Source of the DNA: a virus
Virus record (IMG/VR): IMGVR_UViG_3300049810_000231
Span: 1-26,419 of that record
Length of the DNA stretch: 26,419 bases
Direction: 5' to 3' (one strand)
This document shows positions 8,307 to 15,198 of the stretch, piece after piece (position 1 is the first letter of the stretch; each line of letters begins with the position of its first letter). Both the position numbers and the translations under genes were made by a program. A model generated the notes under the pieces. The model was not told where the DNA came from and ran no database searches. It was given only the letters and a program-made list of their open reading frames with translations.

Positions 8307-9116
8307 TTAATCAGGCTTCTTTGTTTTACCAGCAGAAGAACCACCTGATATAGTATGTGTATGAGTGGCCAACGTAGCCCCACTATCCGTAATGGTATCA
8401 CTAGCCACAATGGTACTCTCATTAGTCTGTGCTCCACTCACAGCTAAGGTGTCCTGAAGCGTAGTAGAGTCAGATACAGTAAGGGTACCAGTGATAGTAG
8501 TATTACCATCTATGTTCACGATATCGTTTACTGCGTCTATTAGCACAGTGCCTTCTTCATTGATATTAATAATTGTACCACTCTTGTGTCTCAATTCGAT
8601 TTCTTCTACATTCATTGTAAAAGTGTGATTGTCTTTATGTCGAATTCGCACTTCTTCTTCAATCATTCTAATAGTGTGATTATCTTTATGAGTAATCTCT
8701 ATTCGTTCCTCACCAGGCTCATTATCGTACTCTACTCTATGTCCTGCCTCTGTAGTATGTACCTTATTATTAGGATAGTGCTCATCTACCTGTAGCGGCA
8801 AATCAAGTATGTCTTCGGTCTTAGCAGAAAAGGTTCCCATGATAACAGGGTCTTGAGCACTATTACCGTCTCGGAAGAAACCAATCACCCACGACCCTAC
8901 CATTAACTGATGATTCCCACCAACACCCTGTATAGAAGCATATGTATTAGGCATCATCACAGTAGCCCACGGTAAATGTTCTGCCTCTATAGTAGAATCA
9001 TAGTAACCAAAGGGTAATACACGCACTCTATTCATTATATTAGGATCATTAACGTCCTTTACTTCACCTATAAACCATGCAAACTGTCCACCTACGAACA
9101 TATCATTTTGTAGCAT
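8307..9116 (-). CDS. 5: Baseplate hub/spike protein gp5, without lysozyme domain
   Basis: 269 aa against 575 in T4 gp5. Residues 1-105 are the gp5 OB-fold domain (FAWFIGEVKDVNDPNIMNRV, LPFGYYD, LPWATVMMP, GVGGNHQLMVGSWVIGFFRDG, DPVIMGTF). Residues about 130-200 follow directly with three 17-residue repeats beginning HKDNHT/HKSGT, then NITITGT-like strands: a VgrG/gp5-type triple-stranded beta-helix spike. The C-terminus is THTHTISGGSSAGKTKKPD. There is no room for the T4 lysozyme domain. It forms the central spike with gp27, and its start overlaps the gp27-like stop by 14 nt. Confidence 0.88.
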   Translation of the reverse strand: MLQNDMFVGGQFAWFIGEVKDVNDPNIMNRVRVLPFGYYDSTIEAEHLPWATVMMPNTYASIQGVGGNHQLMVGSWVIGFFRDGNSAQDPVIMGTFSAKTEDILDLPLQVDEHYPNNKVHTTEAGHRVEYDNEPGEERIEITHKDNHTIRMIEEEVRIRHKDNHTFTMNVEEIELRHKSGTIININEEGTVLIDAVNDIVNIDGNTTITGTLTVSDSTTLQDTLAVSGAQTNESTIVASDTITDSGATLATHTHTISGGSSAGKTKKPD

Positions 9117-10434
9117 CTAAATCCACCTCACTAGAGTCTTTTTGAATCGTTAAGTATTGATAGTATCCCTTATCAAATACATGTTCTATCTGTGTTACTA
9201 AGTAAACACCTGATTGGAGTTTATCTATGCCAGACCCATCTACATCTTCTTGGGCCTTTCTGATCTCCACTTTAATCTTTTTCCCTACGCTCATATCAAA
9301 GTCACCCGCAATCTGAATGGTATGTTTCTGGTAATTCAGGTTCTCCAAGTAAGCCATTGCCTTAGGTAAGTCGGCTGGAGAAGGGCTCATATAGTTCTGA
9401 GAGTCATTGAAGGCCTTAGAGTTCAGGGATATAAAATAACTCTTTGACTCGCTATACGAAGAAAATATAGCATCCTGCACCTTCGCACGTTCTGATACGC
9501 TAAATGGTATGTGTTGATTTAACCGTAAATTGTTACCCTTATATGCGTATACACTCTTAGAATACTTCTTCTCTGATACATCTATTGTATGCAGTGTTGA
9601 ACCGTATGCCCCATTATAAGCCGATAAGAACTTACCCTGATTGTAATCTGATGTTATATCTCTTATATTAGTCCTTTCATACTCGTAGCCTTCTTCTGTT
9701 TCTAATGCTATATCTGAATCAATGAATGGACTATATGTATAGGTATCATAGACATCTTCTTCTAAGAGAGATTTATATGATTTACAGTGAATTTGTGCGT
9801 TATTATTCAATGTCTGATAATAAAAGAATGGTGTGCTTTGATCGAAACATTGTCTGAGTAGCCATTGTATACCCTGCAGAGGTCTGATATTAGGAAAGAT
9901 ACCCTTAATAATGTTTTTAGATCCTTCTGAGCTTTCTACTTTAATGTCCAATATGCTTTTGCTTACATACTTAATAATCTCTAATGGAGTGCCAGAAAAA
10001 GGAGTCTTTAAAAGCTTTAGATTATTCACATACATATGCTCTGTGACGCATCTAATGTTATATGTGTTCAATCCGGGCTTGAGTCTCTTATAATTAAATA
10101 TCTCTGCTATACGCGTGGCTATTGTGAATGATTTCGTTTCCTTGCTAGGTTCCTTTCTCTTGACTTTAATACTAATCTGCTCGTTACCTGATAGCTTAAG
10201 TTTCTCCATTAAACTTAATGTATCACCTACAGATAATACAACTTCTAGCCCTGGTGATTCAAGTGATTCATAGACAGAGAAATACGCAACCATATTAGTA
10301 ATATCATAGAGATAAGGTGTATTTGATTTATTCTTTACGTTATTGGCTTCTATTACTACACCTACAACTTCATATGTTGTGGGAGTAGATGCAACGCCGT
10401 CTGGCCCTACTCTATTCTGTGATAGACTACTCAT
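9103..10434 (-). CDS. Baseplate hub protein, gp27-like
   Basis: 443 aa; T4 gp27 has 391. The N-terminal half shows hub-like strands (EQISIKVKRKEPSKE, YNIRCVTEHMYVNN) and a segment TPLEIIKYVSKSILDIKV, then IRPLQGIQWLLRQCFDQSTPFFYYQ at about 180-205, a pattern I associate with gp27/gpD-type hub proteins. The C-terminus IAGDFDMSVGKKIKVEI...LVTQIEHVFDKGYYQYLTIQ also fits hub domain IV. The gene lies directly upstream of gp5, its binding partner in T4, with a 14-nt overlap; it also overlaps gp53 by 8 nt. The assignment is mainly by pattern and neighbourhood. Confidence 0.72.
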   Translation of the reverse strand: MSSLSQNRVGPDGVASTPTTYEVVGVVIEANNVKNKSNTPYLYDITNMVAYFSVYESLESPGLEVVLSVGDTLSLMEKLKLSGNEQISIKVKRKEPSKETKSFTIATRIAEIFNYKRLKPGLNTYNIRCVTEHMYVNNLKLLKTPFSGTPLEIIKYVSKSILDIKVESSEGSKNIIKGIFPNIRPLQGIQWLLRQCFDQSTPFFYYQTLNNNAQIHCKSYKSLLEEDVYDTYTYSPFIDSDIALETEEGYEYERTNIRDITSDYNQGKFLSAYNGAYGSTLHTIDVSEKKYSKSVYAYKGNNLRLNQHIPFSVSERAKVQDAIFSSYSESKSYFISLNSKAFNDSQNYMSPSPADLPKAMAYLENLNYQKHTIQIAGDFDMSVGKKIKVEIRKAQEDVDGSGIDKLQSGVYLVTQIEHVFDKGYYQYLTIQKDSSEVDLDATK

Positions 10435-11257
10435 TTAATAAGCTCTCGAAGTTTTCTATGAATCTGCCGATGAAATTAGGGTTAATAACTCTGATTCTAC
10501 TACGCTCTTCATTTAAATCATTAACATATTGTCTATTAGAAACATAGCTTAACGAGGCGGCAGGTGTGGCAACATCTTCCTGATTAATGAAGGTCATATT
10601 AGTATACTCTCTTTGAATACCATCTTCATCTGTAATATAATAGTGATGTGGTGCATCTGCATAGTTAAACACTTCATATGATTCAACAGTGTCTTGTGTG
10701 TTTGATCCAATTAAGAACTCGTAGTTATTATTATTTAATGCACCATCGCCTGAATATCTATTTGTATTCTGCATATCTTGAATCACTAATTGGTTCATAT
10801 CAATGTTTTTCTTAGTGAGTGTACCAATTGCGCCTGATACAGACCCTGTGATTGTTTCTCCTAATTCATATCTACCAGATAAAGAGTCTCTGAATTCACT
10901 AATGGTACCATCTCCTGTTCGCACAATAACCGGCCTTGTAGTAATTGCATACCCATTATAGTGTTCTTTTATATACTCAAATAACTGTTCTTGTGATAAT
11001 GGCCACACTTTATACCCATCGTGCAGAAATTCATTAATAACAAAGAATGTCCAATAGAAATCAGGTGTACCATATAACCTTTGTGATACGGTATCAGGTC
11101 TTTCGCCGTTTTTTACTTCATAGAATTTATACAGAGATGGGTTATCCACAAAATTCTGTAGTGGTCTTACGTTACGGAAGATATTAACCATGCGCATGAC
11201 TGACCCATCTTTCTTTAGATCATAGTTAATAGTAGGAAATTGTTTGAAAAAACTCAT
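10427..11257 (-). CDS. 53: Baseplate wedge protein gp53
   Basis: 276 aa; T4 gp53 has 196. The N-terminal 100 residues are clear: FFKQFPTINYD, then a LysM-like YEVKNGERPDTVSQRLYGTP, DFYWTFFVINEFLHDGYKVWPLS. The C-terminus (YVSNRQYVNDLNEERSRIRV...FIGRFIENFESLLNE) is also family-like. The added length is an insert at about 130-187 carrying a GETITGSVSGAIG module shared with gp8 and the DUF4815 protein. gp53 completes the wedge. It starts 2 nt before the gp48 stop region, without a strong ribosome site, so it is probably translationally coupled. Confidence 0.9.
   Translation of the reverse strand: MSFFKQFPTINYDLKKDGSVMRMVNIFRNVRPLQNFVDNPSLYKFYEVKNGERPDTVSQRLYGTPDFYWTFFVINEFLHDGYKVWPLSQEQLFEYIKEHYNGYAITTRPVIVRTGDGTISEFRDSLSGRYELGETITGSVSGAIGTLTKKNIDMNQLVIQDMQNTNRYSGDGALNNNNYEFLIGSNTQDTVESYEVFNYADAPHHYYITDEDGIQREYTNMTFINQEDVATPAASLSYVSNRQYVNDLNEERSRIRVINPNFIGRFIENFESLLNE
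10697..10870 (-). repeat. GETITGSVSGA accessory module in gp53
   Basis: Encodes gp53 residues about 130-187, absent from T4 gp53. The ITGxxSGAxG turn followed by a DxxxLVI strand matches the modules in gp8 (2476-2652) and the DUF4815 protein (1853-2023). Confidence 0.5.
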
Positions 11258-11259
11258 AT

Positions 11260-12063
11260 TTATGCCTCTGATTTACTCTTTGGATAATCAAAATTCTGTT
11301 GTACCTTGCTTGGTGGTCTTTCTGAACCACCTTCACCAGGTACGTGATATAGATCATTACGAGTAAGTTGTCTTTGTTCTTGAAAGGATAGACCAATAGT
11401 TATGTCTGTAGGTGCACCGTCTTTATGAAACATATTCGCATTATTATTATATGATGCGTTCATACCAGTTAGATATGAATCAAAAATAAACGGCATATAT
11501 TCATTTACCTTCTTACCTTTCATAAATTTAATACGAAAGAGTGGTGGGTATTTAAGAGCAAATTCACCCTCTCTCTTTGCATACATATACTTTCTAAATG
11601 TATGTTCAATAACACGAATGGTCTCTGCTTCTTTTGAATTAGATGCAACTAAATTAAAGTTTAATTCAAATGTACGAATAGACGCACCTTCATATGTAAG
11701 TGTTGATTGGTTATTTAATGCAACTCCTGCTTTAACTGTAGATGCAGCTGCCACACTTAAATCATCACCTATACCCATTTTCTGCATGAGAGCAGTACCA
11801 ATGGCTGTAGCTTCTAAATCAGTGGCTAATTTCTTATTACCTTCTTCGTCTTTTTGCATCATACCTTGCACTGCATTAATTGTGCCTAGGTCTATGTTAC
11901 CAAAGTTTGCACCATCACCTAGTGAAATACCTGATGGTACATATAAGTGAATTTTAAACACATCAGAGTCAAATTCTTTACCTATGATCTCGAAAGAAAC
12001 GTGATGCCCACCCTTTGTGACCTCTTCTCCGAGTGTATGTGGAAATGCTATAATTGATGACAT
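11260..12063 (-). CDS. 48: Baseplate tail tube cap gp48
   Basis: 267 aa; T4 gp48 has 364. The diagnostic part is the C-terminal half: ASIRTFELNFNLVASNSKEAETIRVIEHTFRKYMY at about 144-178, YPPLFRIKFM, then FIFDSYLTGMNASYNNNANMFHKDGAPTDITIGLSFQEQRQLTRND, which matches the tube-cap fold (late residues DGAPT and SFxExxxLTR). The closely related gp54 is a possible alternative. The N-terminus starts IAFPHTLG. It is first in the minus-strand late operon, with a late promoter at 12115-12108 about 45 nt upstream. Confidence 0.82.
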   Translation of the reverse strand: MSSIIAFPHTLGEEVTKGGHHVSFEIIGKEFDSDVFKIHLYVPSGISLGDGANFGNIDLGTINAVQGMMQKDEEGNKKLATDLEATAIGTALMQKMGIGDDLSVAAASTVKAGVALNNQSTLTYEGASIRTFELNFNLVASNSKEAETIRVIEHTFRKYMYAKREGEFALKYPPLFRIKFMKGKKVNEYMPFIFDSYLTGMNASYNNNANMFHKDGAPTDITIGLSFQEQRQLTRNDLYHVPGEGGSERPPSKVQQNFDYPKSKSEA

Positions 12064-12073
12064 AATTTACCCT

Positions 12074-12081
12074 TATAAATA
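12074..12081 (+). promoter_or_regulatory. T4-type late promoter for the gp4 operon
   Basis: Exact TATAAATA on the plus strand, 34 nt before the gp4 ATG. Its transcript would start near 12087. It faces the minus-strand late promoter at 12115-12108, so the two divergent mRNAs would overlap by some 15 nt. Confidence 0.75.
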
Positions 12082-12107
12082 GTAATACATTTAATATTAT
12101 ATAAGGT

Positions 12108-12115
12108 TATTTATA
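12108..12115 (-). promoter_or_regulatory. T4-type late promoter for the gp48 baseplate operon
   Basis: Exact TATAAATA on the minus strand, directly beside the ATG of the oppositely oriented gp4 gene. Its transcript would start near 12102 and reach the gp48 ATG after about 40 nt. With 12073-12081 it forms a 9-bp inverted repeat. Confidence 0.75.
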
Positions 12116-12562
12116 ATGGCTTACAAAGGAAAATATCAAATAAAGGACACAAAAAAGTACTTAGGTGACCCTACAAAGGTTACATATAGGTCTTTATGGG
12201 AACGTCAGGCCTTTAAATGGTGTGAATCAAACCCTCGTGTTAAACGCTGGAACAGTGAAGAGATTGTTGTTCCCTATAAGTGTAAGACAGACAATAAGTT
12301 ACATAGGTATTATGTTGATTTATTAGTAGAGTTTGATAACAGAGATATTATTCTTGTTGAAATCAAACCTAAGAAAGAGACTATGGCACCTAAGAAGCCC
12401 AGTCGCAAGACAAAACGATACATTAATGAGGTTACCACTTATATTAAAAATACATCTAAGTGGACAGCTGCCGATCAATACGCCAAGCATAAAGGTTGGA
12501 AGTTCCAAGTGTGGACAGAAGATACTTTAAAGAATCTTGGTATAAAACTACTAAAGAGTTGA
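12116..12562 (+). CDS. 4: Head completion protein gp4
   Basis: 148 aa, the length of T4 gp4 (150). The family core is plain: SLWERQAFKWCESNPRVKRW at 26-45, then SEEIVVPYKCKTDNKLHRYYVDLLVEF and ILVEIKPKKET. The conserved E (WER), D (YVD) and E-x-K (VEIKP) match the arrangement of a PD-(D/E)XK nuclease fold, as proposed for the gp4 family. In T4 gp4 acts after DNA packaging, before tails join. It is first in the plus-strand late operon, with a late promoter 34 nt upstream and an AAGG ribosome site. Confidence 0.9.
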   Translation: MAYKGKYQIKDTKKYLGDPTKVTYRSLWERQAFKWCESNPRVKRWNSEEIVVPYKCKTDNKLHRYYVDLLVEFDNRDIILVEIKPKKETMAPKKPSRKTKRYINEVTTYIKNTSKWTAADQYAKHKGWKFQVWTEDTLKNLGIKLLKS

Positions 12563-12570
12563 TATAAATA
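12563..12570 (+). promoter_or_regulatory. T4-type late promoter abutting the start of the 12576 gene
   Basis: Exact TATAAATA beginning right after the gp4 stop codon, with ACTAT before the next ATG. The 20 bases 12563-12582 are identical to the gp25 promoter/start on the minus strand (8290-8271). A start point 6 nt downstream of the box would be the A of the ATG. Confidence 0.7.
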
Positions 12571-12575
12571 ACTAT

Positions 12576-13169
12576 ATGGCTAGTTTATTCGATACACTAC
12601 AAGCAAATGCATTCAGGTCTGGAGTCCAGGCACGAACAAAAGCATCTAGGAAATGGTTTGAAAAGAACGTAGAGAAGTTAAAGATGCCTTCTCGTAATGC
12701 ATTATTAAAAGACTCTGCCCTGGATCCTGTTAGTAAACAGATTGCAGGTAATATGTATATGTATTTCTATGATCCAAAGCATAAGAAAACATTACCTTAC
12801 TATGATAGATTCCCTTTGACTATTATGTTACAGCCAGTAAAAGGTGGGTTCCAGGGGTTAAATTTACACTATCTACAGCCTGACATACGTGCTAAATTCC
12901 TTGATGAATTAATGAAGCTAGCGCCAAGTAAGGTAAAGAATAATAGTAGGTTAACCAAGTTAAGATATGACTTGTTACAGTCTACCCGTAAATATAAAGA
13001 ATTCAGACCATGCTTTAAAACATATCTAACAAGTCAGGTAGCCTCAAGAATGGTTAGGGTACCAATGACCGAATGGGAAATTGCAGTATTCTTACCAACA
13101 GAACAGTTTAAGAAATCTGGTAAACAGAATGTTTGGAAAGATTCACTTAAAATTGCGAGACAATCATGA
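12576..13169 (+). CDS. Conserved T4-like phage protein of unknown function
   Basis: 197 aa, very basic (many K and R). The most striking part is at about 60-110: GNMYMYFYDP, LPYYDRFPLTIMLQP, GGFQGLNLHYLQPDIRAKFLDEL. I have a memory of this pattern in marine T4-like phages next to gp4, as a structural or hypothetical protein, but know no role. The neighbours (gp4 before, a tail-tube-fold protein after with a 4-nt ATGA overlap) suggest a part in virion completion or tail assembly. T4 gene 2 lies beside gene 4, but I see no support for gp2. Confidence 0.75.
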   Translation: MASLFDTLQANAFRSGVQARTKASRKWFEKNVEKLKMPSRNALLKDSALDPVSKQIAGNMYMYFYDPKHKKTLPYYDRFPLTIMLQPVKGGFQGLNLHYLQPDIRAKFLDELMKLAPSKVKNNSRLTKLRYDLLQSTRKYKEFRPCFKTYLTSQVASRMVRVPMTEWEIAVFLPTEQFKKSGKQNVWKDSLKIARQS

Positions 13170-13807
13170 GTAATATAGACGCTTTAAAATCAACAATCGC
13201 TAAGAAGGGCGGCCTTGCAAAGGCCAATAGGTTTAATGTTATATTCACACCCCCAACACAAGCACTTCTTAATATTAACCCAGAGGTATTAGTCGGATCT
13301 TTGGTTAGTGGTGAAACACCTAGTGTAAAGAATTTAATTGCAGACCCAAGGGATATATCTTTGTTATGTGAACAAGCAACAATACCTTCGCGTTCTATAT
13401 CAACACTTGATTTTATGGGTGATAAACAAAGTAACAAATTCCCATATGCACATATTGACGGCGATGTGACTATGCACTTTATATTAACGAATGATATGTA
13501 CATGAAAACAATGTTTGATACCTGGATTTCTTCTATTATAGACGTAGATAATTTTAATTTAGGATATAAAGATGATTTTAGTACAGATATAATCATACAG
13601 ACTTTAAATAGTAATAACGTACCAACATACGGAGTCAAATTAGAGAAAGCATTCCCTATCGACAGTTCAGTTATTGCATTAAATAATACAGACGGAGAAT
13701 ACCTCCGTTGTACCATTACTTTTGCATATGATAAATATGTAATAGAAGGACCATTAAGTTCAACTGCCTCTGCACTTAAAGCGGCAATACCAAATGGTCT
13801 GATATAA
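13166..13807 (+). CDS. Tail-tube-fold protein (gp54-like tube initiator or gp19-like)
   Basis: 213 aa. After a basic N-terminus (GGLAKANRFNVIFTPP, the usual opening of tube-type proteins) comes LLCEQATIPSRSISTL at about 72-87, then HIDGDVTMHFILTNDMYMKTMFDTWISSI, and finally GVKLEKAFPIDSSVIALN...LRCTITFAYDKYVIEG. This order is shared by T4 tube gp19 and by tube initiator gp54. The length is between gp19 (163) and gp54 (320). The location among baseplate-hub and tape-measure genes favours gp54, since gp19 normally follows the sheath gene gp18. The start overlaps the previous stop (ATGA). Confidence 0.68.
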   Translation: MSNIDALKSTIAKKGGLAKANRFNVIFTPPTQALLNINPEVLVGSLVSGETPSVKNLIADPRDISLLCEQATIPSRSISTLDFMGDKQSNKFPYAHIDGDVTMHFILTNDMYMKTMFDTWISSIIDVDNFNLGYKDDFSTDIIIQTLNSNNVPTYGVKLEKAFPIDSSVIALNNTDGEYLRCTITFAYDKYVIEGPLSSTASALKAAIPNGLI

Positions 13808-13843
13808 TATAATTAATGACATGAAATGTTAGGAGAGTAAATT

Positions 13844-14563
13844 ATGGCTTTGCCAATTTTAAATAGCTCAAGGTATGAGGCAACAATTCCAAGTACAGGG
13901 CAAACAATTGAATTTCGACCTTTCTTAGTAAAGGAAGAAAAGATTCTTATGGTTGCGATGGAATCAAAGAATAATAAGATGATGATGAAGGCTTTAAAAG
14001 ATATTTTAAATGCTTGTATTTTTGATGATGTAGAGGTAGACAAGTTAACAAGTTTTGATTTAGAGGAATTATTCCTAAGACTAAGATCAAAATCAGTCGG
14101 CGAGACTGTAGATATTAACTTAAAATGTGGAGAGTGTAGTGCAAATACACCTGTACAGATTAACCTTGAAGAGATTCAAATGGGTGAATTACCCAAAGAG
14201 AATCATATTATGTTAACCGATTCTATCGGTATGGAATTTAATTATCCTTCTGTTGATTTGGTAGCATCTTTGGAGTTTGATCCAGAGACAACTAAACCAG
14301 AGAAACAAATGGATATGACATATAAGATGATTATCAATTGTATTGAAAATATTTTTAGTGATGATGAAGTATGGAATGCAGAGAATCAGACCGAAAAGGA
14401 ACTCAAAGAGTTTATTGATGGTTTAAATTCTCAACAGTTTGCGAAGATTACTGAGTTTTTCGGAAAGCTTCCTTCACTAGAACATAAGATGGAGTTTACG
14501 TGTATATCATGTGGGGCAGAACAGGAGATAGAGCTAAGAGGTCTCTCTAGTTTTTTTACCTAG
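13844..14563 (+). CDS. 26: gp26 baseplate hub assembly protein (zero-frame product)
   Basis: 239 aa; T4 gp26 has 208. The opening MALPILNSSRYEATIPSTGQ followed by EFRPFLVKEEKILMVAMES is the signature of the T4_baseplate/gp26 family. Two CxxC pairs (C95/C98 and C220/C223) could form a zinc ribbon. It has a strong ribosome site (AGGAG, 8 nt before ATG). T4 gp26 is needed for hub assembly but is not clearly part of the final hub, which fits a chaperone role. The reading frame ends TTT TTT ACC TAG, with a slippery U7 that could carry ribosomes into the -1 frame (see 14551-14557 and 14557-14754). Confidence 0.9.
   Translation: MALPILNSSRYEATIPSTGQTIEFRPFLVKEEKILMVAMESKNNKMMMKALKDILNACIFDDVEVDKLTSFDLEELFLRLRSKSVGETVDINLKCGECSANTPVQINLEEIQMGELPKENHIMLTDSIGMEFNYPSVDLVASLEFDPETTKPEKQMDMTYKMIINCIENIFSDDEVWNAENQTEKELKEFIDGLNSQQFAKITEFFGKLPSLEHKMEFTCISCGAEQEIELRGLSSFFT
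14551..14557 (+). promoter_or_regulatory. Candidate -1 ribosomal frameshift site (T TTT TTT) at the end of gp26
   Basis: Seven T's in the phase X XXY YYZ with respect to gp26, two codons before its stop. The -1 frame is closed by TAG at 14548-14550 and the zero frame by TAG at 14561-14563, so the shift can occur only in this interval, which is almost wholly the U7 run. An AAGAGG sequence at 14536-14541, 9 nt upstream, could act as a Shine-Dalgarno-like stimulator as in dnaX. No strong hairpin is seen downstream. Confidence 0.7.
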
Positions 14564-14754
14564 GCCTTTCGCATGATACTCTAGTTAACTACTATAAAAC
14601 TAACTTTGCAATGATGCAACACCATAAGTATAGTTTAAGTGAATTAGAAAATATGGTACCATGGGAAAGGGAGATATATGTCGCCCTACTCCAACAATGG
14701 ATTAAAGAAGAAAATGAGCGTGTTGCAGAACAAAATAGGAAAATGAAAAAATAA
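14557..14754 (+). CDS. -1 frame extension of gp26 (gp26-X fusion, tail-chaperone-like)
   Basis: Open frame of 65 codons beginning YLGLSHDTLVNYYKT and containing LSELENMVPWEREIYVALL, then a charged end (KEENERVAEQNRKMKK). It has no start codon with a ribosome site: the first in-frame ATG (14611) leaves 47 residues with no purine-rich sequence before it. Fused to gp26 by a -1 shift it gives a protein of 303 aa. An amphipathic helical extension ending in an E/W-rich helix recalls the T part of tail assembly chaperones G/GT. The stop overlaps the next start (TAATG). It could alternatively be a separately translated small protein. Confidence 0.65.
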   Translation, partial: YLGLSHDTLVNYYKTNFAMMQHHKYSLSELENMVPWEREIYVALLQQWIKEENERVAEQNRKMKK

Positions 14755-15077
14755 TGAGTGAAGAAATTAAAAAAGATTACCATCCGGCAGATACTAATGG
14801 AGACGGTAAAGTGTCAACAAAAGAAGAAGAACTTTATTTAAAGTTTAAAGAAAAAGAACTAGAAGATCAAGACGCAATGAGAGATGCGCAGCGCAAGATG
14901 ACATGGTTTGCATTAGGTGGACTATTGTTATATCCATTCGCTGTAGTAGTTGCTTCACTTGCAGGATTAGATGAAGCTCAAAAAACATTGGGTAGTATGG
15001 CACCAACATATTTTGTGGCTGTTGCAGGTATTGTAGCTGCCTTCTTTGGTGCTCAAGCATATTCGGGTAAGAAATAA
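14754..15077 (+). CDS. Small membrane protein with an EF-hand loop
   Basis: 107 aa. Residues 13-24 (DTNGDGKVSTKE) form a complete 12-residue EF-hand loop: D, N, D at positions 1, 3, 5, G at 6, V at 8, S at 9, E at 12. A charged helix follows (about 25-48), then two hydrophobic segments (about 50-70 and 84-101) and a short basic end. A single EF-hand loop before two membrane spans is unlike any T4 gene I know. Start and stop overlap both neighbours (TAATG), so it is translated with the gp26 extension. The position between chaperone and tape measure gives no clear role; a holin-like or envelope function is possible. Confidence 0.75.
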   Translation: MSEEIKKDYHPADTNGDGKVSTKEEELYLKFKEKELEDQDAMRDAQRKMTWFALGGLLLYPFAVVVASLAGLDEAQKTLGSMAPTYFVAVAGIVAAFFGAQAYSGKK

Positions 15078-15193
15078 TGGATCCGGTTAGTGCATGGGAT
15101 TCACTATCATATGTTGATGGTGTTTTATTTTCAATTTGGTTAGGTATATTATATTACGGTAAATGTTGGATAGACAACAAATTTAAGGATTAA
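15077..15193 (+). CDS. 38-aa single-span membrane protein
   Basis: Starts MDPVSAWDSLSYVDG and continues with a hydrophobic segment (VLFSIWLGILYYG, about 16-28), ending KCWIDNKFKD. The ATG overlaps the previous stop (TAATG), and the stop lies 5 nt before the tape-measure ATG. The tight packing in a late operon supports translation. Function unknown. Confidence 0.55.
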   Translation: MDPVSAWDSLSYVDGVLFSIWLGILYYGKCWIDNKFKD

Positions 15194-15198
15194 TAAAA

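Noticed and set aside
12576-13169. Assignment of the 197-aa protein as DNA end protector gp2, by analogy with the T4 2-4-53 order
   Set aside because: No sequence feature supports gp2, and its characteristic motif (YYDRFP, LNLHYL) is not one I can tie to gp2.
13147-13716. Minus-strand open frame opposite the tail-tube-fold gene (189 codons)
   Set aside because: Antisense to a well-supported late gene, without family features or promoter.
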